Program-made: the position numbers and the translations under genes
Part shown: positions 51,687 to 59,726 of the stretch, piece by piece
Position numbering within the stretch: the stretch's first letter is position 1
How the letters are laid out: each line of letters opens with the position of its first letter
Notes under the pieces: generated by a model
Databases searched by the model: none
What the model saw: the letters and a program-made list of their open reading frames with translations, nothing else
Told to the model about the DNA's origin: nothing
Assembly: GCA_944392535.1 (NCBI GenBank)
Contig: CALXWY010000004.1
Coordinates: 1 to 64,000, forward strand
Length of the DNA stretch: 64,000 bases
From: an uncultured Alphaproteobacteria bacterium
Lineage (GTDB): Bacteria; Pseudomonadota; Alphaproteobacteria; Rs-D84
Direction of reading: 5' to 3'

Positions 51687-52253
51687 CTAAAAACTATAAC
51701 TGACGGCCAATCCGAAAAAGTTAAATCCGCGATTTATATCAGTAAAATCGCCATTAGAAAAATGTTGGGTAAACAGTTCAATCCGCCATGCATCACCAAT
51801 ATTTTTGCCAATAAAGAACCGTTCGCCAAATACCAAACGACTGTTTACATAATCGTCGCGTGAATCACGCATATATGGTCCAACACCCAACCCAATATAC
51901 AATCCACGCCAGTGCACCAGCACAACATCCCACGACACGCCAATTGCAAAGAACGCCAGTTCATGATCATCGCCATACGCGACATTTTGAACCAAGTTAA
52001 AATTCATTCGCGCCGGCAGTCGGAAAAACGTCATCGGTTGACTGTATTGCAACATTGCCATTGTCATTGGTTCAAATTCCCACAAGAATGGGTCAACCAG
52101 TTTGAACAGTGTTCCTGGCCCTGTGCCCTGGGCACCGTACAACGCGATTGCATTTTGTGCATTTGGGGCAAACATGGGATTGTCTGAATCCGCCAGTGCG
52201 GTGCCGGCGGTCATGGATAACACCAGAAAAACAGATAATACAGATTTCTTCAT
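51687..52253 (-). CDS. pagL: PagL-like lipid A 3-O-deacylase (outer-membrane beta-barrel)
   Basis: A 188-residue protein with a signal peptide (ending GTALAD) and repeated amphipathic strands ending in Phe, typical of an outer-membrane barrel. Near the C-terminus is LFTQHFSNGDFTDINRGFNFFG, where the His-x-Ser of PagL (HFS) and the following Asn match the family active-site region. PagL removes an acyl chain from lipid A and dampens TLR4 signalling. The catalytic acid cannot be placed with certainty. The ATG at 52253 has an extended -10 only 8 nt upstream and no Shine-Dalgarno. Confidence 0.65.
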   Translation of the reverse strand: MKKSVLSVFLVLSMTAGTALADSDNPMFAPNAQNAIALYGAQGTGPGTLFKLVDPFLWEFEPMTMAMLQYSQPMTFFRLPARMNFNLVQNVAYGDDHELAFFAIGVSWDVVLVHWRGLYIGLGVGPYMRDSRDDYVNSRLVFGERFFIGKNIGDAWRIELFTQHFSNGDFTDINRGFNFFGLAVSYSF

Positions 52254-52261
52254 CGCCCGAC

Positions 52262-52270
52262 ATTATATCA
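52262..52270 (-). promoter_or_regulatory. Extended -10 promoter of the pagL-like gene
   Basis: On the minus strand: TGA-TATAAT, then exactly 8 nt (GTCGGGCG), then ATG at 52253. This is the same geometry as at 164, 21275 and 22633. Confidence 0.6.
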
Positions 52271-52450
52271 TGTATTTTGCCAAAATAAAACTGATAAAGA
52301 TTCATAAATTCATATTGTTTGTTGCGGGTTTTCTTATTTACAGACATTCGCAAAAATGATATAATTATATAAAATAATGACGTAATGGCGTGCCCATTGC
52401 GTGCGAAATTGGCGGGATTCCGGTCTTTCCCGGAACACAGGGAGTGTTTA

Positions 52451-54643
52451 ATGAAAAAGCGTAATTTTGCAGATTCATTCAAAAATGCGATGGGGACTGT
52501 ATTTTTACTGGCGGGCGCATTTTTTGTTTGCTCTACATTTTTATCTATGCGTTCGGTGTTGGCGGATCCGATTGCACCGGTGGCCCAGAATAATGTTATC
52601 ACCCCCCAGGCAACGCGTGCCGGCAACACATCACGCACATCGCGTCCGGCAACATCGCGTGGGAATTCTGCAAATATTGTTTCGCGTGGAAACGCGACGA
52701 CAACGGTCACATCACCGCGCGGCACCACCGCCAGTCGCAGTGTTGTATCACGTACGACCACCACACCAACAGTGGCGGCTGGGACGGCGACGGCATCATC
52801 GCGTGTGGCGACGTCTGGTCGTCCGACAATGACAACATCACGCGGAAATACGACAACAACGGCGCGTCCATCTGCGTCGGGGGCGTCACGTAATGTCGTG
52901 TCGCGTACGACGACAACAACGGCATCGCGCGTGGCGGCAAATAATCCGACGCGCAGTGTGCGTTCGCGTACGACAACAAATCCATCGCGCATATCATTAC
53001 AGGGCAGTGCCATCCGTGGCAGTTATGCAACAAATTCCAATACGTATACATACCTGCAAAACAGATTGTACACTGGGAATTATTCAAACATCATTGATTC
53101 TTCAACCGGATTGATTTCCGCCGAAGCGTACAATAACTGTATGGAATCATATTATGCATGTATGGACGAAATCTGCACGGCCCGTAACGCGGCCCAGCGT
53201 CGTTGTGCATGCGCAGGACGCGTTCGTGCATTTGCCGATGCCGAAGCAAAACTGGAACAGGCAAACGAAGAACTTATCAAGGTTTCTGGTGAACTGGCAC
53301 TGTTAATCGCAACCAAGGGCAAAGATATCAGTGCCGCATTCCAATTGACTGATGCAGAAAAAGTGATGAACTGTGTTTCATGGCAAGAAATTACCAGCCA
53401 ATATGGTGACAGTTCGGATGAGGCGGTTGAATGGTGCTATAACCACGGCTTTTATGATGACAGCAATGGCGGTGGGATGAGCCCATGTACGAACCCCAGT
53501 TATTGTACATCAGATGGTAATTCGTTTGGCTTTGATATCAATAATATTTCCGGTGGCAGCAGTGATATTTTGGCATCATTACAGTCATGGGCCGATGCCA
53601 AGGAAAAAACACTGACAATATTGGATCAAGATAATGATAATATCTTGGAAGCGTTTGAAAACCTGACCGATGTTGTTGGTAATTTGGCGGGGATTGGTAA
53701 TGCGATTGGTGATACAGAATCTTTGAAAGATTCATTGGCTGAAACATGGGGGTACGAATTATTTGAATATGCCCATAATAATGTATGTAACCGCGTTTTG
53801 GATTCTTGCTTTAATGGTATATATGAAGCATGCGGTACCCCGCCATCTGGGGGCACCAAGTGCGGAAACGGTCGTTCACAATGTCCGTACAATTACAACA
53901 GTTATATATCTGTATCCAACACGGGTGATTATTCGTTGAACTTTATTACCCCAGATACTGGATATACATCATCCAATTCGGCGACATGTTTTGGATATTC
54001 ATCTGCATCGGGTGACCCGTATGCCGACCTGCGTGGACCGGTTGCTGATGCACGGCGCAGCATTATGCAGAAATATGCATTGGATGCAAATGCGGACTGT
54101 GACGCGTATGGTGAACAATTGACCACCACGGCACAAAATATTGGTTATCAAAAGGCCGCGGCGCAACAGGCATTGCAACAGAAACGTCTGGAATTCTATC
54201 AAGAAGAACAAGAAACAATGAAATCTGATTATGATGATGCGATCAGCAATTTTACAGAATGTTTGTCTGAATTGTATGATTGCTATGAAACCCAGGCAAA
54301 ATCAGAATCAGGTTGGACCGATGCGCGTATCAAAACATATTGCGCCCAGGTTGCAAATGTTCCGCATTGCTATGAACAAATGGTTTGCAATCCATCTGAT
54401 TCCCAGATATCCAAGGTTATCAGTCTGACAGACAGCAAAACATGCAATAATACCCAGGATGTCAGCAAGAATACATGCCGCAATGTTGTAACATTAAATG
54501 AAATATTGAACGGCGTGACCGGTGGGGATGGGGATACGGAATGCACAGGTGATGATTTGACCCAGTGTAATTCTGCGGTGATACGTGAAAACTGCTTGCT
54601 GGAAAATTGGGCGTCTGAAATCCGTGACTGGACCAAGCAGTAA
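52451..54643 (+). CDS. Large secreted protein with low-complexity N-terminus and conserved Cys domain (paralogue B)
   Basis: 730 residues. A signal-anchor or signal peptide (TVFLLAGAFFVCSTFLSMRSVLA) is followed by about 150 residues of Thr/Ser/Arg/Ala low complexity (SRGNATTTVTSPRG, VVSRTTTTP). Then comes the shared domain: YNNCMESYYACMDEIC, QRRCACAGRV and a helical segment (AEAKLEQANEELIKVSGEL). Later Cys-rich regions (CGTPPSGGTKCGNGRSQCPYN) and a long C-terminal helix (YQKAAAQQALQQKRLEFY) are present. It matches the layout of the gene at 10932. GGGAG precedes ATG 52451, and an extended -10 (52359-52364) lies upstream. It sits about 1 kb from the 3' end of virB10. Function unknown. Confidence 0.7.
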   Translation: MKKRNFADSFKNAMGTVFLLAGAFFVCSTFLSMRSVLADPIAPVAQNNVITPQATRAGNTSRTSRPATSRGNSANIVSRGNATTTVTSPRGTTASRSVVSRTTTTPTVAAGTATASSRVATSGRPTMTTSRGNTTTTARPSASGASRNVVSRTTTTTASRVAANNPTRSVRSRTTTNPSRISLQGSAIRGSYATNSNTYTYLQNRLYTGNYSNIIDSSTGLISAEAYNNCMESYYACMDEICTARNAAQRRCACAGRVRAFADAEAKLEQANEELIKVSGELALLIATKGKDISAAFQLTDAEKVMNCVSWQEITSQYGDSSDEAVEWCYNHGFYDDSNGGGMSPCTNPSYCTSDGNSFGFDINNISGGSSDILASLQSWADAKEKTLTILDQDNDNILEAFENLTDVVGNLAGIGNAIGDTESLKDSLAETWGYELFEYAHNNVCNRVLDSCFNGIYEACGTPPSGGTKCGNGRSQCPYNYNSYISVSNTGDYSLNFITPDTGYTSSNSATCFGYSSASGDPYADLRGPVADARRSIMQKYALDANADCDAYGEQLTTTAQNIGYQKAAAQQALQQKRLEFYQEEQETMKSDYDDAISNFTECLSELYDCYETQAKSESGWTDARIKTYCAQVANVPHCYEQMVCNPSDSQISKVISLTDSKTCNNTQDVSKNTCRNVVTLNEILNGVTGGDGDTECTGDDLTQCNSAVIRENCLLENWASEIRDWTKQ

Positions 54644-54651
54644 TGAAAACA

Positions 54652-55020
54652 TTAAAATCCGCCGATTATGGCGGATTTTTTTAATCGTTTGTATAATGCA
54701 TGTGGTGTCATAATCGGTGAATATGTATGACCAATGGCGATACAGCATAATTCAACACATGAACGTGCACAGCGTGCCTGATGCATAAGGTTGCGTGGAA
54801 CATCGTGTTTTAATGAAATAAATCGCCATCCATACGCGTGTAATAATTTTATTGCCCGTCTGCTTAATGATATTTGCGCAATATAATTACGTCGGATAAA
54901 TTGGTACATTATGTACCGGTTATCAGTAATCTGAACGATTGGTGCACAATGCCGTGGCGCGCGACAAAAAATGCGTGGTAATAACTTTGATGTGTTTGTT
55001 GCAAAACCAATTATAATCAT
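54652..55020 (-). CDS. Small hypothetical protein, Cys/His-rich
   Basis: A 122-residue basic protein starting MIIIGFATNTSKLLPRIFC. The layout, a hydrophobic strand, Arg/Lys-rich stretch, aspartate/asparagine turn, then YIMYQFIRRNYIAQI, suggests a compact alpha/beta fold. It has five Cys and several His in the second half (QARCARSCVELCCIAIGH). Family not named. AAGGAA lies before ATG 55020, which is preferred over the longer frame to 55170. It follows the 55064-55411 gene after 43 nt and is probably cotranscribed with it. The terminator of paralogue B overlaps its last codons. Confidence 0.5.
   Translation of the reverse strand: MIIIGFATNTSKLLPRIFCRAPRHCAPIVQITDNRYIMYQFIRRNYIAQISLSRRAIKLLHAYGWRFISLKHDVPRNLMHQARCARSCVELCCIAIGHTYSPIMTPHALYKRLKKSAIIGGF
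54654..54684 (+). terminator. Terminator of paralogue B
   Basis: Stem AAAATCCGCC (54654-54663) / GGCGGATTTT (54670-54679), then a T-run. It overlaps the 3' end of the convergent gene, whose last codons lie inside the stem. Confidence 0.85.
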
Positions 55021-55063
55021 GTGATATTCCTTGTGTTTCAAAAACGGGGCCAAAGCCCCGTTT

Positions 55064-55411
55064 TTATTCAATCCATCCGCGTTTAATTGCGGCGTCGCCC
55101 AATATGACCATTGCATCGCGCCAAACATCGGCGGCACGATTTTCAGACCATACATATTGATGTGGTGCACGCCGCCGATCGCCGTATTTTTTCATGACTG
55201 ATAATTGTTCATCGGACAATCGGCCCGACAAGTATAATTTTGTTATCAATATTTCTACATCCAATAATTCGCATATGCGATGTGTTTCATGTCCTTTTGC
55301 AGGACTGAATCCATTCTGAACCGATTTAGAATACAAAAACCAGAACCACAGTTGTTCCGCATTTTGAAACTTTTCTGATGGATATATGATTTGTGTATTT
55401 TGCGATGTCAT
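55064..55411 (-). CDS. Conserved hypothetical protein
   Basis: A 115-residue helical protein. AEQLWFWFLYSKSVQNG, HRICELLDVEILITKLYLSGRLSDEQL and MKKYGDRRRAPHQ resemble, as far as I recall, an uncharacterised protein widespread in Alphaproteobacteria (pattern WFWF, CE-x-x-D, RL-x-x-x-G-x-L, YG-x-x-x-x-P); no function is known to me. GGAGAAA precedes the ATG. A 27-bp palindrome (55464-55490) and other inverted repeats upstream could control it. The downstream gene at 54652-55020 is probably in the same transcript. Confidence 0.6.
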   Translation of the reverse strand: MTSQNTQIIYPSEKFQNAEQLWFWFLYSKSVQNGFSPAKGHETHRICELLDVEILITKLYLSGRLSDEQLSVMKKYGDRRRAPHQYVWSENRAADVWRDAMVILGDAAIKRGWIE

Positions 55412-55463
55412 GTATTTTTTCTCCTTTTATGTTGTTTGGTTATGATTGGATATATATACCATT

Positions 55464-55490
55464 GGTTGTATTATGTAAAACAGTACAACC
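55464..55490. promoter_or_regulatory. Candidate operator palindrome
   Basis: GGTTGTA (55464-55470) and TACAACC (55484-55490) form a perfect inverted repeat around 13 nt. A direct repeat TTGGTTG occurs at 55462-55468 and 55492-55498. It is about 50 nt upstream of the gene at 55411 and looks like a repressor or activator site. The regulator is unknown. Confidence 0.4.
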
Positions 55491-55504
55491 GTTGGTTGAT
55501 TTGT

Positions 55505-55522
55505 GAATCGGAAAACCGATTC
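55505..55522. repeat. Inverted repeat GAATCGG / CCGATTC
   Basis: Seven-base perfect arms (55505-55511 and 55516-55522) around AAAA. It is the second of three consecutive inverted repeats in the gap 55412-55707, which holds no gene. Confidence 0.6.
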
Positions 55523-55532
55523 GTTTATGCGA

Positions 55533-55583
55533 TTTATACACATGCGCGCGAATCGTAATTGGTGCGATTATTATGTGTATAAA
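55533..55583. other. Paired perfect DnaA boxes in a large inverted repeat
   Basis: TTATACACA at 55534-55542 and its reverse complement at 55574-55582 are perfect matches to the DnaA box consensus TTATnCACA. They form the ends of an 11-bp perfect inverted repeat (55533-55543 / 55573-55583). Inside is a second inverted repeat AATCG / CGATT. An A-rich stretch follows. A DnaA-bound site, perhaps part of a replication origin or a DnaA-regulated promoter, is possible; a chance hairpin is not excluded. Confidence 0.45.
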
Positions 55584-55608
55584 ATAAAAAAAACGCGCAA
55601 ATCGCGCG
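55583..55608 (-). terminator. Terminator of the virB8-virB9-virB10 operon
   Basis: On the minus strand: stem CGCGC / GCGCG with loop GATTT, followed by a run of eight T. It lies about 100 nt beyond the virB10 stop codon. Confidence 0.7.
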
Positions 55609-55707
55609 CGCAATATAATATCAGATATTTTCAGACTTGCATTATAGCATAACTCCCTTGGTTTTTCAATCTGTTATTAAAACAGCCCGCCAATGGCAGG
55701 CCGTTAT

Positions 55708-58152
55708 TTACAATATCGGCGGGAAACAATCGCCCCCTGTTTCCGGACAGCAATTGAATCCTTGTTCGCCCATATCGGTATATATTTCACCCGGACAGCA
55801 ACCGTATTCATCAGGTGCCACCCCGCCATCGCATGTTATGACTGTTTCTGTGGTTTCTGTGACATCTGTCAATGCGTCTGATTCAACGAATGGATTTTGA
55901 ATCGCGCCACTGTCATCATATGTCAACCCCAAGATATCTTCGTTATACGCCTGGCTGCCGGTTATACCACTCAGGCCACTGATTGTATTTGATGCCCCCG
56001 ATGATTGAACACTGTAACTGTTCTGGAATTGCTGTTGTTGATTTTGGTATACCGCATCTTGGCGTGCATTATTAATCGCCTGGTAATTCAATGATTGACA
56101 ATACGCCAACACAGTTCTGTAATCGTATCCAGAATTTATAATTTCACCTTCTACGCCAGGCTTAATATCCCAAATGCCATCACTGTCCGTTGTGCAATAT
56201 TGTTCCAGATTAAATGAACGTACTTGGCCTGTCCATGAACCATCATTCGGATTAACGGTGACATTGTGGCGCCAATTAGGACGCAATTGTGTCTCCTGGT
56301 ACAGATTTTCAACAGAACAGATTTTATCTGCGTCGTGACCACATGTTATAACCAAATCAGTCGGTGAATATACGGTTATACGTGTACCGGCCGCAATAGA
56401 AAATGGCGGAATGGTATTATCCATGGCATCAACCAGTAACTTTTGTGCAACCTGGTTCCATGCGGTAATAATTTCATTTTTGGCCAATTCGGATGAACGA
56501 ATTGTTCCGCTTTGCACAACGGTATTATTATCCAGATCAATTTGGTTTATAAATGCATCTGATATTGGTGCAATCATATTAACCGCCGCCGGCACAATCG
56601 CGGTCAGCATTGGCATAACCAATTGTTCAACATAATCTGTACTGCCGTGTCCAGGAACACCGACACGACCCTGGGAATCCGCCGAAAAAGGATCCTGGTT
56701 TGGGTCGCCGGTGAAATTGAATTCAACCCCATTTGGCAATATAAATTGATACCAATTAATATTCATGCGTCCAATTGACTTATACGGTCCCGGCAATTCA
56801 CCATTAACATATCCCAACATTAGTGTGCCAGTTGGAATTACAATCGTGCGTCCATCATCAGAATAAACATTTCTGTCAACAGTTGCCTGGACCGGCAGTG
56901 CATGACCAGATTCATAAATTGTTGGGTCGGCGCGAACCTCGGACACAATTGTTGCAGGAATTGGTTTATACTGGCGCAGAACAAAACTTCTGTCATATGG
57001 GTCTGACGAATATGTTGCCGAACCACTGGTTCCGACAATAACTTGTGCTTTGGGTGCGGCCTTTAATTCAACATGCTTCATTTGACCCGCTGACGATAAT
57101 TGTGGCAGTGCGTTTATTTCCGCCGCGGTTAATTGTACCGCTTTATTTTCATTGCGTGTTGTTGCCGGATTAGACAGTTGTGGTAATGTTCCATTTGTTA
57201 TTGTTGTATATCCGATATGTTCGGCATCTGTACCAATTTTTTGTGCCGGATTATTTATATCTGTGATAATACCGTTGTCTGGATTATACGTTCCGGTTGG
57301 ATTTTTGCACTCTGTATCAGAAAACGGATGGAAATAATATGCGCCACCGCTGGGGCGAATCCATCCACTCTGCACCCCTGACAAGTTGTAACCCGGCATG
57401 GCAAAGTCAGAACATGCCTCAGACGGTACAGGGGCCGTTGTATTTGCGCCGGTATCTGTCATTGTGGTGACAGTTGGTTCATCATCAAACACAAAATCAT
57501 TTGTTGGTATAATTTCTGCCAATTCAGATTTTATTTCTTGTTTGATTGTTGGGGTTGGCGCAACAACCGGTTCAGGCGCAACCACGGGTTCTGATTCAAT
57601 AATCGGTTCTGGATCTGGGATTACAAGCGGTTCTGGTTCAACAACCGGCGCTGGGTCGTTGGCACCAACAACCAAAATGGCACGCCCAGTATTTTTCATG
57701 CTTTCAGATGCGTTTGCATCATGCCATTCAATGTACAATTCTGTGGTTGTTACATCAGATGCCGCAATCGGACTGTATTCCAAAACAATTGTGCATGCAT
57801 TATCTGCATCAATTTGCCCCATTGATGTGCATGTTTGCTGTATTGGTTGCTTTAATCCCGGAATATCGTGTTCCAGGTTAACCCCGACAATTTTTATTGG
57901 TGCACTGGCCGTAACCTTTATTGTTTCGGTTTTTGTATCACCAACAGACACATCTGGCCATTCAATTGTATCTGGCACAATTCCCAATGTAATGGCGACA
58001 TCGCCGTTGCTTTCCAGTACTTCTTCTTCGTGGTTTGTTAACAACAGTGTTAACAGTATAATTACGACAACAAACGCCGCCGCCAACAACAGCCATTGTA
58101 TATGCTTTGGCGTATTTTTGCGCATTTCTGAAAATTGTTTTTTTATATTCAT
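55708..58152 (-). CDS. virB10: T4SS core protein VirB10/TrbI with N-terminal Ig-like domain and Cys-rich C-terminal tail
   Basis: A 814-residue core subunit that spans inner membrane, periplasm and outer membrane. One membrane helix lies at about 19-39 (WLLLAAAFVVVIILLTLLL). Next is a beta-rich domain (about 50-165) resembling an Ig-like/ASH fold (IEWPDVSVGDTKTETIKVT, CTIVLEYSP). A Pro/Glu-rich linker (about 170-205) follows, and then the TrbI/VirB10 domain with LPVQATVDRNVYSDDGR, VIPTGTLMLGYVNG and GRMNINWYQFILPNG. Beyond it are about 200 residues, ending in a Cys cluster (YGCCPGEIY, NCCPETGGDC). The helix and domain make it VirB10. ATG 58152 has GTGGGT before it; TTG 58173 is an alternative. 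Confidence 0.85.
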   Translation of the reverse strand: MNIKKQFSEMRKNTPKHIQWLLLAAAFVVVIILLTLLLTNHEEEVLESNGDVAITLGIVPDTIEWPDVSVGDTKTETIKVTASAPIKIVGVNLEHDIPGLKQPIQQTCTSMGQIDADNACTIVLEYSPIAASDVTTTELYIEWHDANASESMKNTGRAILVVGANDPAPVVEPEPLVIPDPEPIIESEPVVAPEPVVAPTPTIKQEIKSELAEIIPTNDFVFDDEPTVTTMTDTGANTTAPVPSEACSDFAMPGYNLSGVQSGWIRPSGGAYYFHPFSDTECKNPTGTYNPDNGIITDINNPAQKIGTDAEHIGYTTITNGTLPQLSNPATTRNENKAVQLTAAEINALPQLSSAGQMKHVELKAAPKAQVIVGTSGSATYSSDPYDRSFVLRQYKPIPATIVSEVRADPTIYESGHALPVQATVDRNVYSDDGRTIVIPTGTLMLGYVNGELPGPYKSIGRMNINWYQFILPNGVEFNFTGDPNQDPFSADSQGRVGVPGHGSTDYVEQLVMPMLTAIVPAAVNMIAPISDAFINQIDLDNNTVVQSGTIRSSELAKNEIITAWNQVAQKLLVDAMDNTIPPFSIAAGTRITVYSPTDLVITCGHDADKICSVENLYQETQLRPNWRHNVTVNPNDGSWTGQVRSFNLEQYCTTDSDGIWDIKPGVEGEIINSGYDYRTVLAYCQSLNYQAINNARQDAVYQNQQQQFQNSYSVQSSGASNTISGLSGITGSQAYNEDILGLTYDDSGAIQNPFVESDALTDVTETTETVITCDGGVAPDEYGCCPGEIYTDMGEQGFNCCPETGGDCFPPIL

Positions 58153-58173
58153 TTTACCCACAGATTCTGACAA

Positions 58174-59697
58174 TTATTGTACGCGCACGACACTGCAACT
58201 GGTTCCACTGAATTCCAGTAACTGGTTGCATAATTGTTGGGCCGTATTTACATCAGACAGCGGTCCAATGCGCAACCGATACAGACGCGCAGCCGAAGAA
58301 TCCGCCCCCAAATCACCGACCCCTTGTTCGTCCACCGCAAAGAACACCATGTCTTTATATGGGGTTAATATACCTTGACCGTCATCGCCACTGAATTTCG
58401 CCAACAGATTTGCCCAATAATCATCCAACGCCTTGACCGATGTGTCGGATTTCAATTCAACCGCGACACCGGTTTGATTACTGGTTATCAATGGAATGTT
58501 TGACTGTGGCAAGAACGAACCCGCCGTTAACCGTTCTGTGGGCACCATTGCGGTTGTGGTTGTCCCGCCACTGGTGACGGCCGGCATGGCGTACCCCGCC
58601 GGTGCGTAATATCCACTGGTTGTGCCCGCCGGCATATTACCAACCATAATTGGTGACGTTGTATAACCATTTACAGATGCGTTAATCGCCGCCTGGTCCG
58701 CGCTGTACGCGATATTATTTAACGATTGGCCAGACATAATGGATTGCGCAACGTTCGCTTCGGCCAACGCCATAACCGATGCCGTATCCGCAATCAAGAA
58801 CGGTTTTTCGCGCTTTTTGATACAAACAATGCGTTGCCCACTGCGCAGAACCATGTCACCAACCGCTTCAACGATTAACAGACGGCCATCTTCGCCATCC
58901 GTGCGGAATCCGACTGGTGATTCACCGCCTTCTATTAATAAAGATACAACCGGGCGCTGGGTCATGGAAATAACCTTGTCCCCAAAGTCAATATACGTAA
59001 ATATCCGATCGCGCCATACGCGTTCAGGTGCAATAACATAATCGTCTGGATTTGGAACGAATATATCCAGGTCAAATCGGAATTCAGACGGATCAATTTT
59101 CATTGATTTAATCCATCCGTAATCTTCGCCATCAACCCCAATCGTACTGGCGGCGGCATTTTGCTTTTTGAATATAGACGACGATCCGCCGGCGGCATTT
59201 GTTGCGCCAGATGCGGTTGACACTGGTGCATTACCATCCAATACGACATCAACCTGGGAATATGTAATTTCACTGGAATTAGATGGTTCGCTGCGCAGAT
59301 AAAATGTGTACACGTTCCCAGATTCACCCGACACAATCAAATTAGTATCCGAACCCTGGTTGCTGGATACCGGGGTGATGAACATCGTGCTGCCCCCTTG
59401 GGTTGCATCAATTGAAAACAGCCCATCATTTCCGATAACGGCATCTGCAATTTTTTCGCCGTTTGGCAGTGCAATCAATGTTGTCATTCCGTTACGCAAT
59501 TTTACGGGTAAAACACTGCCCTTGGACCAGGTCAATTGTGCGTATCCAGGCTTGACACTGCCGGCGGCCATGTTTGCCGTTGGATTATCCCATGCCGATT
59601 GCACGCCATAGTTCGTTCCAGCAGCCATCGCGCCCCCGCACAACAACACCAGGCATAATACAGATACATTTAATTTAACCGCCTTTGAAAATGTCAT
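58174..59697 (-). CDS. virB9: T4SS outer-membrane complex protein VirB9 with C-terminal SPOR domain
   Basis: A 507-residue exported protein (signal peptide ending AMAA). The N-terminal VirB9/CagX domain has RNGMTTLIALPNGEKIADAV and TNLIVSGESGNVYTFYLR. The C-terminal VirB9 part has PERVWRDRIFTYIDFGDKV, GESPVGFRTDG and MVLRSGQRIVCIKK. The usual VirB9 ends there (about 270-300 residues). Here an additional linker (about 320-410) and a SPOR domain (about 412-507: VELKSDTSVKALDDYWANL, RLYRLRIGPLSD, CNQLLEFSGTSCSVVRV) follow. SPOR binds peptidoglycan lacking stem peptides. AAGGGAAAGG precedes the ATG. Confidence 0.87.
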   Translation of the reverse strand: MTFSKAVKLNVSVLCLVLLCGGAMAAGTNYGVQSAWDNPTANMAAGSVKPGYAQLTWSKGSVLPVKLRNGMTTLIALPNGEKIADAVIGNDGLFSIDATQGGSTMFITPVSSNQGSDTNLIVSGESGNVYTFYLRSEPSNSSEITYSQVDVVLDGNAPVSTASGATNAAGGSSSIFKKQNAAASTIGVDGEDYGWIKSMKIDPSEFRFDLDIFVPNPDDYVIAPERVWRDRIFTYIDFGDKVISMTQRPVVSLLIEGGESPVGFRTDGEDGRLLIVEAVGDMVLRSGQRIVCIKKREKPFLIADTASVMALAEANVAQSIMSGQSLNNIAYSADQAAINASVNGYTTSPIMVGNMPAGTTSGYYAPAGYAMPAVTSGGTTTTAMVPTERLTAGSFLPQSNIPLITSNQTGVAVELKSDTSVKALDDYWANLLAKFSGDDGQGILTPYKDMVFFAVDEQGVGDLGADSSAARLYRLRIGPLSDVNTAQQLCNQLLEFSGTSCSVVRVQ

Positions 59698-59726
59698 AAC
59701 CTTTCCCTTACGTTTCGTGTCACACT

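Noticed and set aside
52376-52384. Two-codon reading frame ATG ACG TAA just after an extended -10
   Set aside because: The spacing (11 nt) does not match the leaderless set, and such a minigene cannot be supported from sequence.
52093-53013. 306-residue minus-strand frame opposite paralogue B
   Set aside because: Product is a shadow of the Thr/Arg low-complexity region and spans pagL and a promoter.
57398-58378. 326-residue plus-strand frame opposite virB10
   Set aside because: Mirror of a Pro/Glu/Thr-rich gene; low complexity on the wrong strand, no start signal.
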